Part shown: positions 24,232 to 32,850 of the stretch, piece by piece
Layout of the letters: each line of letters starts with the position of its first letter
How positions within the stretch are numbered: position 1 is the first letter of the stretch
Source of the DNA: Variovorax atrisoli 110B
Lineage (GTDB): Bacteria; Pseudomonadota; Gammaproteobacteria; Burkholderiales; Burkholderiaceae_C
NCBI RefSeq assembly: GCF_000382045.1
Contig: NZ_KB907476.1
Span: 1-36,711, forward strand
Length of the DNA: 36,711 bases
Reading direction: 5' to 3'
The notes under the pieces: generated by a model
What the model was told of the DNA's origin: nothing
Databases searched by the model: none
What the model saw: the letters and a program-made list of their open reading frames with translations, nothing else
Made by a program: the position numbers and the translations under genes

Positions 24232-24702
24232 ATGATCGAGAAAGCTCCGATGCTCCTTCAATCCCCCCTACGCCACGACCAGGACTTGGCCACGAACAAT
24301 CCGAACAAGATCGCCTTGTGCTGGTTGACGACAGCCGCTGGTGCCGTGCTTTTTGTCGCCTTCCAGTTGTTCTTTTACGTGAACGACTTCGTGAGAGCAC
24401 AGGGAGCGCAACCGGCGATCACATTCGAGCCAGGAGTACTGTGGGTGTTTCCCGCGATCTATGGCTGTTGGATCGTCACGGTGCTTCTCGCGCTGATCGG
24501 AACCCGTAAGGCCCAGTGGGCTGCGCTGGTCCTCGGCAGCCTGCTCGTCGTCCTGAATACCCTCGGTGGAATCTCCGACGGATTGCGCGACGGTTGGCAC
24601 ATTGCCTTTTCGGCAGTGTTCTTCATCACGTTGCCCGGTGTCTCCGCGATCGCGGTCACCTGGCGTCGCATTAAAAGCAAAGGAAACAGCAAATGTCGAT
24701 GA
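24232..24702 (+). CDS. Small inner-membrane protein of unknown function
   Basis: The product is about 156 residues from ATG 24232; a TTG at 24181 is an upstream alternative. It has hydrophobic segments near W-L-T-T-A-A-G-A-V-L-F-V-A-F-Q-L-F-F, V-L-W-V-F-P-A-I-Y-G-C-W-I-V-T-V-L-L, W-A-A-L-V-L-G-S-L-L-V-V-L, and I-A-F-S-A-V-F-F-I-T-L. Four transmembrane helices are therefore likely. I recognise no domain. It starts soon after the receptor stop codon and overlaps the next gene by ten bases, so the three genes form a likely operon. A role in the use or regulation of the imported ferri-siderophore is a guess. Confidence 0.75.
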   Translation: MIEKAPMLLQSPLRHDQDLATNNPNKIALCWLTTAAGAVLFVAFQLFFYVNDFVRAQGAQPAITFEPGVLWVFPAIYGCWIVTVLLALIGTRKAQWAALVLGSLLVVLNTLGGISDGLRDGWHIAFSAVFFITLPGVSAIAVTWRRIKSKGNSKCR

Positions 24703-25079
24703 ACAGTTCTGACTTCCCCTTGGTCTGGATGAGCCTTACCCAAGAAGTCGGTCATGACCACCAGAAGGACTTCGACGAATTCGAAGCAAATTTGCAGCGC
24801 GGGGAGCCATTCGTTATCTTGACCGACACCGTGCCTGCCGAAGACCACGAGCACTCGCCGGAACAGAAGAAGCGTACCGCGCTCTGGATGAAAAAGCACA
24901 AGGCCGAATTGCGCAGGTTGGTTCTGGCAATGATCCTGGTCGAACCCAATTCGGCAAAACGTCTTGGATTGAAGGCATTTGCGGTGCTTTTTGCCAAGTT
25001 CTGGGGCCACCCTCTACTTCTTGCTACTTCACGTGAGCATGCGATAGAGATGGCGAGAGAATTGCTCTCAAAGGGCTGA
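24693..25079 (+). CDS. Small soluble protein of unknown function
   Basis: The product has 128 residues from ATG 24693, preceded by AAAGGAAA as ribosome-binding site. It begins M-S-M-N-S-S-D-F-P-L-V-W-M-S. A two-part helix layout follows, with E-P-F-V-I-L-T-D-T-V-P-A-E-D-H-E-H (two His and several acidic residues) in the middle. R-R-L-V-L-A-M-I-L-V-E-P-N-S-A-K-R comes after it, then F-A-V-L-F-A-K-F-W-G-H-P. The protein looks cytoplasmic. The repeated pattern of a beta strand and a helix resembles STAS-like or polyketide-immunity-type small proteins, but no family is certain. It is the last gene of the receptor operon. Confidence 0.75.
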   Translation: MSMNSSDFPLVWMSLTQEVGHDHQKDFDEFEANLQRGEPFVILTDTVPAEDHEHSPEQKKRTALWMKKHKAELRRLVLAMILVEPNSAKRLGLKAFAVLFAKFWGHPLLLATSREHAIEMARELLSKG

Positions 25080-25593
25080 AACTCACCCCACTGATGACCC
25101 GCGCCGCGTCCGATCTGCCACAAAACTCTGTCACGTCGCACCGTTGCAACGGGGTCCTGCCCTGACCGTTCCTCGTCGGTACCAGGGTGAACCCCGTGCC
25201 GTCATCGCGCACCGCAGAGCGTCCACTGTCTACACGACACTACGCCGATACACGCCAGCACGCGCTGACGACGTCAGCGGCCATCCTTGTGGGCGCATCT
25301 TAGAGATTGGCTCATTGTTTTCCAGGTTTCGAAGTTCGCGGAATGTCACATGGACCCGCAGGCATCCGTATCGCAAGTGCACGGTGAAGTTGTCTTGATT
25401 CCCTGAGAGTCGTCAAGCAGCGCGTCCGCGATGACTTATGTGGACGCAATGGATGATGTGGTGCAAGTAGGCGACCCGTCGCAAGCACAGCGTGCCGGCG
25501 TCCGGATGCTTCTGCCGCGGCAATCGCGAGGCTTTACAAGCTGAATGCGGACGTGGTGCACCAGGCGGCACCCGCCTCTTTCTCTTGCATCGA
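25080..25593. other. Gene-free stretch upstream of fecI
   Basis: No recognisable gene is found between the receptor operon and the sigma-factor gene. Short frames on both strands lack starts or domains. The far right end leads into the Fur-box promoter of the sigma gene. No rho-independent terminator with a clear T tract was identified after 25079. Confidence 0.4.
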
Positions 25594-25615
25594 TATAATG
25601 AGAACAATTCTCATT
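25594..25615 (+). promoter_or_regulatory. TATAAT -10 box overlapped by a Fur box, promoter of fecI
   Basis: A consensus TATAAT lies at 25594-25599. Overlapping it, 25597-25615 is a perfect 19-base palindrome, AATGAGAACAATTCTCATT, which matches a typical Fur box. Occupied by Fe-Fur it would block RNA polymerase, so fecI should be induced in iron starvation. The -35 region at about 25571-25576 is weak. The sigma gene start follows at 25647. Confidence 0.88.
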
Positions 25616-25646
25616 TTTGGGTAAGCCATGTCATGGTGATCGCTCC

Positions 25647-26177
25647 ATGCCCATCGCACTCTCATCCTCTGAAACAGTTGAGCACAACGGCCTAGAGCAG
25701 CTCTACCGCGATCACCACGGGTGGCTGCAGTCATTGCTGCAGCGCAAGCTGGGTGATGTCCAGCATGCGGCAGATCTGGCGCAGGATGCGTTCATGGCGT
25801 TCATGCGCCCCCGTACAGCCACGGTGGCGCCAGGGGGCCTGCGCGAGCCCAGGGCCTATCTGCGTGCAGTGGCGCATGGGTTGCTGGTGGACCATTTCCG
25901 TCGGCAGACACTGGAGCGCGCCTATCTGGAAGCGCTGGCGCATCAGCCGGAACCCTTGGCCTGTTCACCCGAAGACCGCCACATGGTGCTGCAGGCGCTG
26001 CAGCGCATCGACAAGATGCTGGACGCACTGGGTGCGCGTGCGCGCGAGGTGTTCCTGCTATCGCAGCTGGAATGCCTTACCTACGATGACATCGCGCGCC
26101 GCATGAACATCTCTGTACGCACCGTCAAGCGCGACATGCAGTCAGGATTCGCGCTTTGCATCGCGGCAATGATGTGA
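25647..26177 (+). CDS. fecI: FecI-like ECF sigma factor
   Basis: From ATG 25647 the product is about 176 residues; an in-frame TTG at 25617 inside the Fur region is a less likely start. Region 2 has L-Y-R-D-H-H-G-W-L-Q-S-L-L-Q-R-K-L-G and A-A-D-L-A-Q-D-A-F. Region 4 carries R-A-R-E-V-F-L-L-S-Q-L-E-C-L-T-Y-D-D-I-A-R-R-M-N-I-S and V-R-T-V-K-R-D-M. This is the FecI group of extracytoplasmic-function sigma factors, which drives siderophore receptor genes when the receptor signals ligand binding. It overlaps the fecR start by four bases and is followed by the STN-type receptor, the standard set. Transcription is under the Fur box just upstream. Confidence 0.93.
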   Translation: MPIALSSSETVEHNGLEQLYRDHHGWLQSLLQRKLGDVQHAADLAQDAFMAFMRPRTATVAPGGLREPRAYLRAVAHGLLVDHFRRQTLERAYLEALAHQPEPLACSPEDRHMVLQALQRIDKMLDALGARAREVFLLSQLECLTYDDIARRMNISVRTVKRDMQSGFALCIAAMM

Positions 26178-27154
26178 ACGCGCACGCACGCGAGGACACG
26201 CAGCGGACCCTGCTGGCCCAGGAAGCAGCACACTGGATGGTGCTGCAGCACGCTGGCGAGCTGGATGAGAGCCATCTGCGCGCCTTGAAGCTTTGGCGTG
26301 ATCGCAGTCCCGAGCACGAACGAGCTTGGCAGGCTGCGCAGGAACTGCGCCTGCTTTTGGCGCAGGTGCCACAGGACGTGGGTCTCAAAACGCTGAGCGC
26401 TGCAGGCCGCGCAAGGCGCCAAGCGGTTCGTGGTGTGCTTACCGCGACCTTAGCCACACCCCTCGCATGGTGGATGTGGCACACCATCGGTCGCGAATGG
26501 GCAGCCGAATACCGCACCGCCGTGGGCGAGCGCCGCACCGAAACGTTGGCTGACGGTAGCCGTATCTGGCTCAACACGGGCAGCGCCGTCAACGTGCGGT
26601 TCACCGCCACCGAGCGCGCGTTGGAGCTGGTCGCCGGTGAAGTCCTGGTGGAGACGGTGCATTCCGATCTGCCATTGCCTCCACTGGAAGTAGTGGTGAA
26701 TGCGGGCCGTGTGCGTGCATTGGGTACACGCTTCTTGGTGAGAGAACTGCGAGAAGCGCGCTGGCGCGTGGCCGTTCTGCAGCATGCAGTGCGTATCCGG
26801 CCAGCTCGTTCGGACGCCAGCCAGGCGGTGGAATTGCACGCTGGCATGCAGACCGATTTCGATGCGCACCGTGCAGGTGGCACACGGGCTGCGGATGACA
26901 ACGCCGCCGCCTGGCGTGATGGTGTGTTGGTGGCGCGCGATATGCGGCTGGTCGATTTGACGGCGGAAATCGCCCGCTATCGCCGGGGCTTTCTAGGCTG
27001 CGCGCCGGAAGTGGCGAACCTGCGCATCTCTGGCGTGTTCCAGCTCGACGATACAGACCGCACACTGCGAGCGCTTGCGGAATCCCTTTCCCTCGCGATT
27101 CGCGAACGCACCCGGTATTGGGTCACGCTGACTGCGAGGTCGCAAGGCACCTGA
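26174..27154 (+). CDS. fecR: FecR-like transmembrane sigma regulator
   Basis: The start is taken as GTG 26174, overlapping the fecI stop codon, giving about 326 residues; the frame also has a TTG at 26156. A cytosolic N-terminus has the DUF4880-like E-A-A-H-W-M-V-L-Q-H-A-G-E-L and L-K-L-W-R-D-R-S-P-E-H-E-R-A-W. A single transmembrane segment follows at about 85-105 (L-T-A-T-L-A-T-P-L-A-W-W-M-W). The periplasmic FecR domain has T-L-A-D-G-S-R-I-W-L-N-T-G-S-A-V and V-R-A-L-G-T-R-F-L-V. It receives the signal from the receptor STN domain and controls the sigma factor. Gene order and overlap indicate cotranscription. Confidence 0.93.
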   Translation: MNAHAREDTQRTLLAQEAAHWMVLQHAGELDESHLRALKLWRDRSPEHERAWQAAQELRLLLAQVPQDVGLKTLSAAGRARRQAVRGVLTATLATPLAWWMWHTIGREWAAEYRTAVGERRTETLADGSRIWLNTGSAVNVRFTATERALELVAGEVLVETVHSDLPLPPLEVVVNAGRVRALGTRFLVRELREARWRVAVLQHAVRIRPARSDASQAVELHAGMQTDFDAHRAGGTRAADDNAAAWRDGVLVARDMRLVDLTAEIARYRRGFLGCAPEVANLRISGVFQLDDTDRTLRALAESLSLAIRERTRYWVTLTARSQGT

Positions 27155-27165
27155 AAACAGGCGCC
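27146..27165 (+). other. Hairpin at the end of fecR
   Basis: An 8-bp stem, GGCACCTG / CAGGCGCC, with one mismatched (G-T type) pair and an AAAA loop spans the fecR stop codon. No T tract follows, so it is a weak terminator or an mRNA stability/attenuation structure that could reduce receptor expression relative to fecIR. The 225-bp gap after it may have its own FecI-dependent promoter. Confidence 0.35.
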
Positions 27166-27379
27166 TCTCCCATCGCCAGGTGGGTTTCCTGCATGACCGA
27201 TTTTGTCGGCAAGACGTTGAACCTGCCGCCTCAACGGGAAGACGGGATCTGAAGTGAGGCGTCGCGGCCGCTGACGTATCTCTTGGCAGACTTGCATGGC
27301 CCCTTTCCGGAGCTGCTTCGACAAGGGAATGAAGCGCTGATTTTTAAAGCGCGTCGCCAATCCCTGAAGCAACGTTCTC

Positions 27380-29809
27380 ATGCATACCTCACCGCGTAAG
27401 GCTTCGGCCCATGCCCCCGTTCGCCTGAAGCAGGCTTTCAACACCATTTCACTGTCCGCTGCGCTATGCGCGTTGTCCAGCCTTAGCGCGGCAGCGCAGA
27501 CGGCGGTCGCACCGGCACAAAGTGCCGCCCAGGATACGGCGCAGGCATTCAACCTACCCGCCGGTCCGCTTGACGCTGCGCTCTATGCCTTTGCCACCCA
27601 GTCCGGAATCACGCTCAGCTTCGAGCGCGCGCTGGTGGAGGGCCTCAGCACGGCAGGTCTTCAAGGCCGTTTCGACACCGAGCATGGCCTGGCGACGCTG
27701 CTGGGCAACACCGGCCTTAAGGCGGTGCGTGGTGTCAGCGGCGCATGGCAGCTGCAGCGCATGGCTCAGCCCGCCCTGGCGCACGGCGACGCCTACACCC
27801 TGAAAACCGTTGTGGTGCAGGGGAGTGCCGAAGCAAGCGCTACTACTGAGGGAACGGGCAGCTACGCACCGCGTCAAGTGACCGTCGGTACCAAGATCCC
27901 CGTGCCGTGGAAGGAGGTGCCTGCGTCAGTCTCCGTGGTCACACGCCAGCAGATTGAAGACCAGAACCTAATGACCGTAGAAGACGCGCTGCGTCAAGTG
28001 GTGGGTGTGACAACGTTTCCGTATGGCGACGGCACGGCTTACTTTCAGGCGCGTGGCTACCAGTCGGACGTGCAATATGACGGCATTCCCGCCAACAACG
28101 GCCTACAGTATCTCAGCCAGTTCGATCTGGCCATGTACGACCGTATCGAAGTGCTGCGTGGTCCTGCTGGCGTGTTGCAGGGCGCAGGCAGTCCTGCCGG
28201 CACGGTGAATATGGTGCGTAAGCGTCCTACCGCAGAGCCCAGCATGGGAGGCACGCTGTCGGCTGGGTCATGGGGCCGCGGCCGCTCGGAGTTGGACATC
28301 TCTCGTCCACTCAACGAGAGCGGCAGCGTGCGCGGACGCGTCGTGTTGGCCGGCCAGAGCTATGGCACTTTTCTGGACAAGGGTCGTGACCGCAGCCTCA
28401 TGGGCTACGGTGTGATCGAAGCCGATCTCACGCCGGACACATTGCTCACCCTCTCGGCCACAGCACAGAAAAGACATGACCGCGGCATCGACTACGGCGT
28501 GGGCGTCCATGCGGACGGCTCATTTGTTCGCCTGCCTCGTTCCACTTTCTTCGGCACGGACTGGAGCGGCGCTGATAACACCACCAGGGAGTACTTTGCC
28601 GAGCTGAGCCACCGCTTCAACAGCAACTGGCAAGCCAAGGTGGTATATCTCGACCGGAGCGTAGACGGGAACTCACGCTATGGCTACGTGAACCCCGGCC
28701 CGGGCTTCAACTATCACTCCCGCTACACACTACAGGCGCAGGACGGCGACACGCTCTGGCGCGGTCTCGATGCCAACATCTCGGGCAAGTTCGATCTGGC
28801 GGGCATGAAACACGAAGTCGTGCTTGGCTTCAACCAGGCCTGGCGCCGCCAGACCTCGCTCAGCGGCAATGTGCAGATCCCTGACGTGGACCTGCGCAAC
28901 ATCCAAGTGCCGGAACGGCCTATCCCATTCAAGTTTGGGTCCAATAGCCGCAGTGAGCAGTCCGGCATCTACGGCCAGTTGCGTACGCACCTCACCGATC
29001 GGCTGACCCTGACGTTGGGCGGGCGGCTCAGCCGTTATGAGAGCCGTTCTCAGAACATCCTTCCCACGGTCGGCCAGTGGCAGAAGGATCCGGGCGTTGG
29101 CACTCAGTTCACACCGCAGGTCGGCTTGGTGTATGACGTACAGCCGAACATCTCTGTATACGGCAGCTATACGGAAATTTTCCAGCCGCAGACGCAACTT
29201 GCGTTGGGCAATGCAGCACTCAAGCCTCGCGAGGGCAAGCAATTCGAAGTTGGTTCCAAGGGCGTGTTCCTGAACGGGCAACTGAACGCCTCGATTGCCG
29301 CCTTCCAGATCAATGATGAAAACCGCGCCATCGCTGATCCAAACAACCCGACCTTTTATGTGGCAAGCGGCAAGGTGCGCAGCCAAGGCTGGGAAGTGGA
29401 AGTGGCCGGCCGCATCCGTCCGGGCTGGGACATCTATGCCGGTTACACCCGCCTTCTCACCCGCTACATCGACGACCCCACTCAACTCGGCGCCATCTAC
29501 TCGGCCGAGGAGCCGCGCAACAGCTTCAAGCTGTGGACGCGCTACGAGTTCCAAAACAAAGACCTGCGGGGCTGGTTCCTGGGCGCGGGTGTGCGTGCAC
29601 AGAGCACCACCAACCGTGGCGCGGATCCACAGCGCGGCTACGCGGTGTTCGATGCGCAAGTGGGCTACCGCATCAACAGGAATCTGCTCGCCACCGTCAA
29701 CGTGAACAACCTCTTCGACAAGGCTTACTACGCCCGCGTTCCCTCACGCTTCTACAGCGTTTGGGGCGAGCCGCGCAATGTCATGGTCACTCTTCGTGCC
29801 AGCTATTGA
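27380..29809 (+). CDS. TonB-dependent siderophore receptor with STN signalling domain (FecA-like)
   Basis: The 809-residue protein has a signal peptide (about 1-39). The STN domain lies at about 57-127: F-N-L-P-A-G-P-L-D-A-A-L-Y-A-F-A-T-Q-S-G-I-T-L-S, ending with G-A-W-Q-L-Q-R. A TonB box-like L-K-T-V-V-V-Q-G follows at 141-148. The plug has E-V-P-A-S-V-S-V-V-T-R-Q-Q-I and D-R-I-E-V-L-R-G-P-A-G-V-L-Q-G. The barrel ends in N-V-M-V-T-L-R-A-S-Y. The STN domain contacts FecR in the periplasm, so the receptor both transports the ligand and triggers the sigma factor. Homologues take up pyoverdine, ferrichrome or citrate, but the ligand here cannot be told. It is the third gene of the iron signalling group. 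Confidence 0.95.
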   Translation: MHTSPRKASAHAPVRLKQAFNTISLSAALCALSSLSAAAQTAVAPAQSAAQDTAQAFNLPAGPLDAALYAFATQSGITLSFERALVEGLSTAGLQGRFDTEHGLATLLGNTGLKAVRGVSGAWQLQRMAQPALAHGDAYTLKTVVVQGSAEASATTEGTGSYAPRQVTVGTKIPVPWKEVPASVSVVTRQQIEDQNLMTVEDALRQVVGVTTFPYGDGTAYFQARGYQSDVQYDGIPANNGLQYLSQFDLAMYDRIEVLRGPAGVLQGAGSPAGTVNMVRKRPTAEPSMGGTLSAGSWGRGRSELDISRPLNESGSVRGRVVLAGQSYGTFLDKGRDRSLMGYGVIEADLTPDTLLTLSATAQKRHDRGIDYGVGVHADGSFVRLPRSTFFGTDWSGADNTTREYFAELSHRFNSNWQAKVVYLDRSVDGNSRYGYVNPGPGFNYHSRYTLQAQDGDTLWRGLDANISGKFDLAGMKHEVVLGFNQAWRRQTSLSGNVQIPDVDLRNIQVPERPIPFKFGSNSRSEQSGIYGQLRTHLTDRLTLTLGGRLSRYESRSQNILPTVGQWQKDPGVGTQFTPQVGLVYDVQPNISVYGSYTEIFQPQTQLALGNAALKPREGKQFEVGSKGVFLNGQLNASIAAFQINDENRAIADPNNPTFYVASGKVRSQGWEVEVAGRIRPGWDIYAGYTRLLTRYIDDPTQLGAIYSAEEPRNSFKLWTRYEFQNKDLRGWFLGAGVRAQSTTNRGADPQRGYAVFDAQVGYRINRNLLATVNVNNLFDKAYYARVPSRFYSVWGEPRNVMVTLRASY

Positions 29810-29836
29810 TGCTGGTAGACAGTAAGGCCTGACCAC

Positions 29837-30979
29837 GTGGCTACGATAACCGCCAAAGCGCTTCAACGCTGGTCCTGGATCCACAAGGTCTCCAGTCTGA
29901 TCTGCACAATGACCATGCTGCTGGTGTGCCTCACCGGCTTTCCCCTCGTGTTCTCGGACGAGATCGATGACTGGCTTCATCCTGTGCCCCAGGAAGTGGC
30001 CGGGCGGAGCCGCGTGGACATCGACACCATTGTGGCCGATGCACTGCGCCGCCATCCGGGTGGGTGGCCCGAATATGTGGTGCGCGATGATGAAGCGCCG
30101 GTCGTTCTCATCGGCATGAAAAGCTCGCTGGAGGCCGCGGGCAGCCGCGTGCGCAAGCTGCGTTATGACGCCTACAGCGGCGAACTCATCGGCCAGGCGG
30201 CGGCTGCCGGTGAAGGCCGATTCGGCATCGGTATGCTCATGCAGATCATGCGCGGACTGCACACCGACCTGTTCGCGGGCCTCGCTGGCGGCATCTTCAT
30301 GGGTGTCATGGCGTTGCTCTTCATTCTGGCGAATGTCTCCGGACTGCTGCTGTACGCACCCTTCATGAAGGGCCGCAGGTTCGGTACCGTGCGCCGGGAG
30401 CGCAGCGCGCGCATCGCCTGGCTGGATCTGCACAACCTTCTCGGCATAGTGCTGCTTGCCTGGGCATTGCTGGTGGGCGTGACAGGCGCCTTCAACCAAT
30501 TCTCCAAGCCTTTGTTCTCCCAATGGACGGCCACTCAGGTGCGACCGCTGGCGCTGCGGCTGAGCGCCGATGCTCCGGATGGACCACCGATCCCGGGCCA
30601 TTGGGCTTCGCTCAACGCTGCCATCCACATCGCCGAAAAGGCCCTGCCGGGAACCCATGTGAGCACCATGCTCATGCCCGGCAGCCAGTACGGCAGCGCG
30701 CATCATTATCTGGTCTGGGCCGCGGGCGATACGCCGCTCACCTCGCGCATGTTGCAGCCCATCCTGGTGGATGCCCGCACGGGGACGCTCAGCGCCATCG
30801 TCCACATGCCATGGTATCTGCGCACGCTGGAGCTCTCGCGCCCACTGCATTTCGGTGACTATGGGGGCCTGCCGCTGAAGCTGCTGTGGGCGATGCTGGA
30901 TGGCGTCACTGTCATCGTGTTGAGCAGCGGCCTGTGGCTCTGGAGGGACAGGGCGCGGCGCGCGAGTATGAAACGGTGA
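29837..30979 (+). CDS. PepSY-associated inner-membrane protein
   Basis: The product is 380 residues from GTG 29837, 27 bases after the receptor stop codon. It has an N-terminal cytoplasmic segment with W-S-W-I-H-K-V-S-S. Four main hydrophobic segments follow, near 18-38, 147-175, 197-220 and 350-370, with conserved His residues in H-K, R-G-L-H-T and W-L-D-L-H-N-L-L-G typical of PepSY_TM proteins. The periplasmic PepSY-like part lies between the first helices. Such proteins are often located beside siderophore receptors and are thought to act as ferri-siderophore reductases or haem-binding redox proteins (FsrB/PiuB type). It probably helps release iron from the siderophore after import. Confidence 0.9.
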   Translation: MATITAKALQRWSWIHKVSSLICTMTMLLVCLTGFPLVFSDEIDDWLHPVPQEVAGRSRVDIDTIVADALRRHPGGWPEYVVRDDEAPVVLIGMKSSLEAAGSRVRKLRYDAYSGELIGQAAAAGEGRFGIGMLMQIMRGLHTDLFAGLAGGIFMGVMALLFILANVSGLLLYAPFMKGRRFGTVRRERSARIAWLDLHNLLGIVLLAWALLVGVTGAFNQFSKPLFSQWTATQVRPLALRLSADAPDGPPIPGHWASLNAAIHIAEKALPGTHVSTMLMPGSQYGSAHHYLVWAAGDTPLTSRMLQPILVDARTGTLSAIVHMPWYLRTLELSRPLHFGDYGGLPLKLLWAMLDGVTVIVLSSGLWLWRDRARRASMKR

Positions 30980-31289
30980 TCCGCGCCGCGCCGCGCGGCT
31001 TCGGTGGTCTCGCCCCCGAACGCCAAATGTCTAGCGAGCTGTGCCAGTGCATCACGTCGTAGGTCGATGCCCTTGGGCGTGGACCAAGGAGCGCACCTTG
31101 AGTACGGGAGGAGCCGAGCCGATCTTGTCTTCATGGGCCAGCGTGAGAAGTTTTCCCTCGTGGGGATCCGGTGGCTCGGTTTGCAGGTCGATTGGCGCGG
31201 ATTGCTAGCTCGTTGATGTCGCCTGGTGCCTAAACTTCCGGCTATGTTTCGCAGCGCATTTCCTGCTCGCGAACGCTGGAAGGAGTCTT
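30980..31289. other. Intergenic stretch, possible gene remnant
   Basis: A short minus-strand frame covering 30980-31134 has protein-like content (G-I-D-L-R-R-D-A-L-A-Q-L-A-R-H-L-A) but no family or start I recognise. The remainder contains the presumed promoter of the AraC gene at 31290, with a GGAAGGAGT ribosome-binding site at its end. No terminator was clear after the PepSY gene. Confidence 0.35.
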
Positions 31290-32300
31290 ATGCCGACCAC
31301 CCAAAACTTCTCCTTGAACATCGGATGGCGCGCACTGATGAGCGATCTGAACGTGCGACCTGAGCTCGTGCTGCGACGCGCAGGCTTGCCCGAGGACCTC
31401 TTCTTTCGCAAGGAGAAGAGCCTGTCGACGCCCGAGTATTTCCGCTTCTGGCAGGCCCTCGAGACCGAGGCTGCAGATCCGGTCTTCGCCCTGCGCGTCG
31501 TGGAGGCGGTTTCGGCTGAATCTTTCGATCCGCCCATCTTCGCCGCCTTGTGCAGCGCCAATCTCATGCAGGCTGTGCAGCGCCTGGCGAAGTACAAGCA
31601 GCTTGTGGCGCCGATGACCCTCGAGATCGAAGTCGGGAAGAACGGCGACCTGACGCTGTCGCCGCGATGGCTGTCGATGCAGGCCGACGTGCCCCCATCA
31701 CTGCAGGTCGCCGAGATCGCGTTCTTCGTTCGATTGGCGCAACTTGCCACACGAGAGCCGATCAAGGCGAAGCGCGTCGCACTGCCGGTGCTTCCCACCG
31801 CATCGCATGGCAAGCGGTATGAGGCGTATTTCGGCACGCCCCTCAAGCGCGGCCCGCATCCCAGCATCACCTTTGCGGCCGCCGATGCACTCCGTCCGTT
31901 TCTGACGCTCAACGAGGGGATGTGGCACGTCTTCGAGCCCGACTTGCGCAGACGCCTTAGCGAACTCGACGCCACGGCAACCACGGCGGACCGGGTCAAG
32001 GCCCTGCTGCTGGAGCTGCTGCCGAGCAACACCGCAACCATCGACGTAGTCGCCAATCGCTTGGCCGTGAGCAAGCGGACGCTGCAGCGCCGTCTGGAGG
32101 ACGAAGGAGAGAACTTCCGAACGCTTGTGAACAGCACACGGGAGCAATTGGCACGGCACTATCTCGCCAACACATCTTTGTCTGGTGGAGAGATCGCGTT
32201 CCTTCTCGGGTTTGAAGATCCGAACTCCTTCTATCGCGCCTTCCTGGAATGGACTGGGCAGACCGCGGACACAGCGCGTCACGCCATGCGCTTGAACTAG
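31290..32300 (+). CDS. AraC-family regulator with Arabinose_bd-type N-terminal domain
   Basis: The 336-residue protein has the N-terminal domain found in OruR/VirS-type regulators (about 8-205), with L-R-R-A-G-L-P-E-D-L-F and P-P-I-F-A-A-L-C-S-A-N-L-M-Q-A-V-Q-R-L. The C-terminal AraC HTH (about 235-335) has A-N-R-L-A-V-S-K-R-T-L-Q-R-R-L-E-D-E-G and G-E-I-A-F-L-L-G-F-E-D-P-N-S-F-Y-R-A-F. Relatives regulate lipid, steroid and amino-acid genes. A strong ribosome-binding site, GGAAGGAG, precedes ATG 31290. It may control the downstream START-domain and SDR genes, which are on the same strand, though an interrupted gene lies between them. Confidence 0.93.
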   Translation: MPTTQNFSLNIGWRALMSDLNVRPELVLRRAGLPEDLFFRKEKSLSTPEYFRFWQALETEAADPVFALRVVEAVSAESFDPPIFAALCSANLMQAVQRLAKYKQLVAPMTLEIEVGKNGDLTLSPRWLSMQADVPPSLQVAEIAFFVRLAQLATREPIKAKRVALPVLPTASHGKRYEAYFGTPLKRGPHPSITFAAADALRPFLTLNEGMWHVFEPDLRRRLSELDATATTADRVKALLLELLPSNTATIDVVANRLAVSKRTLQRRLEDEGENFRTLVNSTREQLARHYLANTSLSGGEIAFLLGFEDPNSFYRAFLEWTGQTADTARHAMRLN

Positions 32301-32364
32301 GGGCTTCGCGAGATGAGAGGTCAATGCAAGAAAGGGCGATGCGGCCACGTCCAGTCCTGCAACG

Positions 32365-32850
32365 GTGCATCGAAGGGTTCTGCTCGCAGGTGCAACCGGG
32401 CTGGTCGGCACGTAGATCCTGAAGTTGCTCCTGGACGACGATTCCGTCGCTGAAGTTCATGTGCTGGGTCGCCGGACCTTGGCAACCCAGCACCCCAAGC
32501 TCCGTTTCCGGATCGTGGATTTCCGGCACCACTGCCACGGGCCGCGCTATCCATCCGGCTCAGTGCTCTCCATGTGGCTGAAGGTCAGCCAAGCACAGAG
32601 TTGCCTGTTGGCCGCAGCTGAACTGGTCGAGGCGGATGTGGTGATCGCTCCTTCCATCGCACCTGCGGGAATCGACGATGCCCAGGGGAGGGAGAACGCG
32701 CGGCGGCTGGGTTACGAGGCTGCACGCGCAGCGATTCCGATTCTGAGAGCCTGCCTGAATCGCCTCGTGCGGCCGGATGCGAGCACTCAGGAACACCGCC
32801 GCATTCATGTCATGCGGTGGCTCGAATTATGGACCGAAGGCGCCCGATGA
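32365..32850 (+). pseudogene. Chimeric remnant: NAD(P)-binding epimerase-like start joined to a patatin-like end
   Basis: From GTG 32365 the frame reads V-H-R-R-V-L-L-A-G-A-T-G-L-V-G-T, a Rossmann G-A-T-G-x-x-G start of an NAD(P)H-binding epimerase-like protein. An in-frame TAG stops it at 32413. Beyond the stop the same frame goes on with D-D-D-S-V-A-E-V-H-V-L-G-R-R and H-P-K-L-R-F-R-I-V-D-F, as expected for that family. From about 32520 similarity switches to the C-terminal region of a patatin-like phospholipase, with E-A-D-V-V-I-A-P-S-I and A-R-R-L-G-Y-E-A-A-R-A-A-I-P. The catalytic parts of both are missing. This is best read as two gene scars fused by deletion and closed by a stop. Confidence 0.5.

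Noticed and set aside
28730..29659. Minus-strand ORF of 309 codons inside the STN receptor gene
   Set aside because: Antisense to barrel strands of a well-defined receptor, no domain.
29744..30850. Minus-strand ORF of 368 codons inside the PepSY gene
   Set aside because: Shadow frame rich in His, Gln and Arg; the plus-strand gene has membrane helices and conserved histidines.
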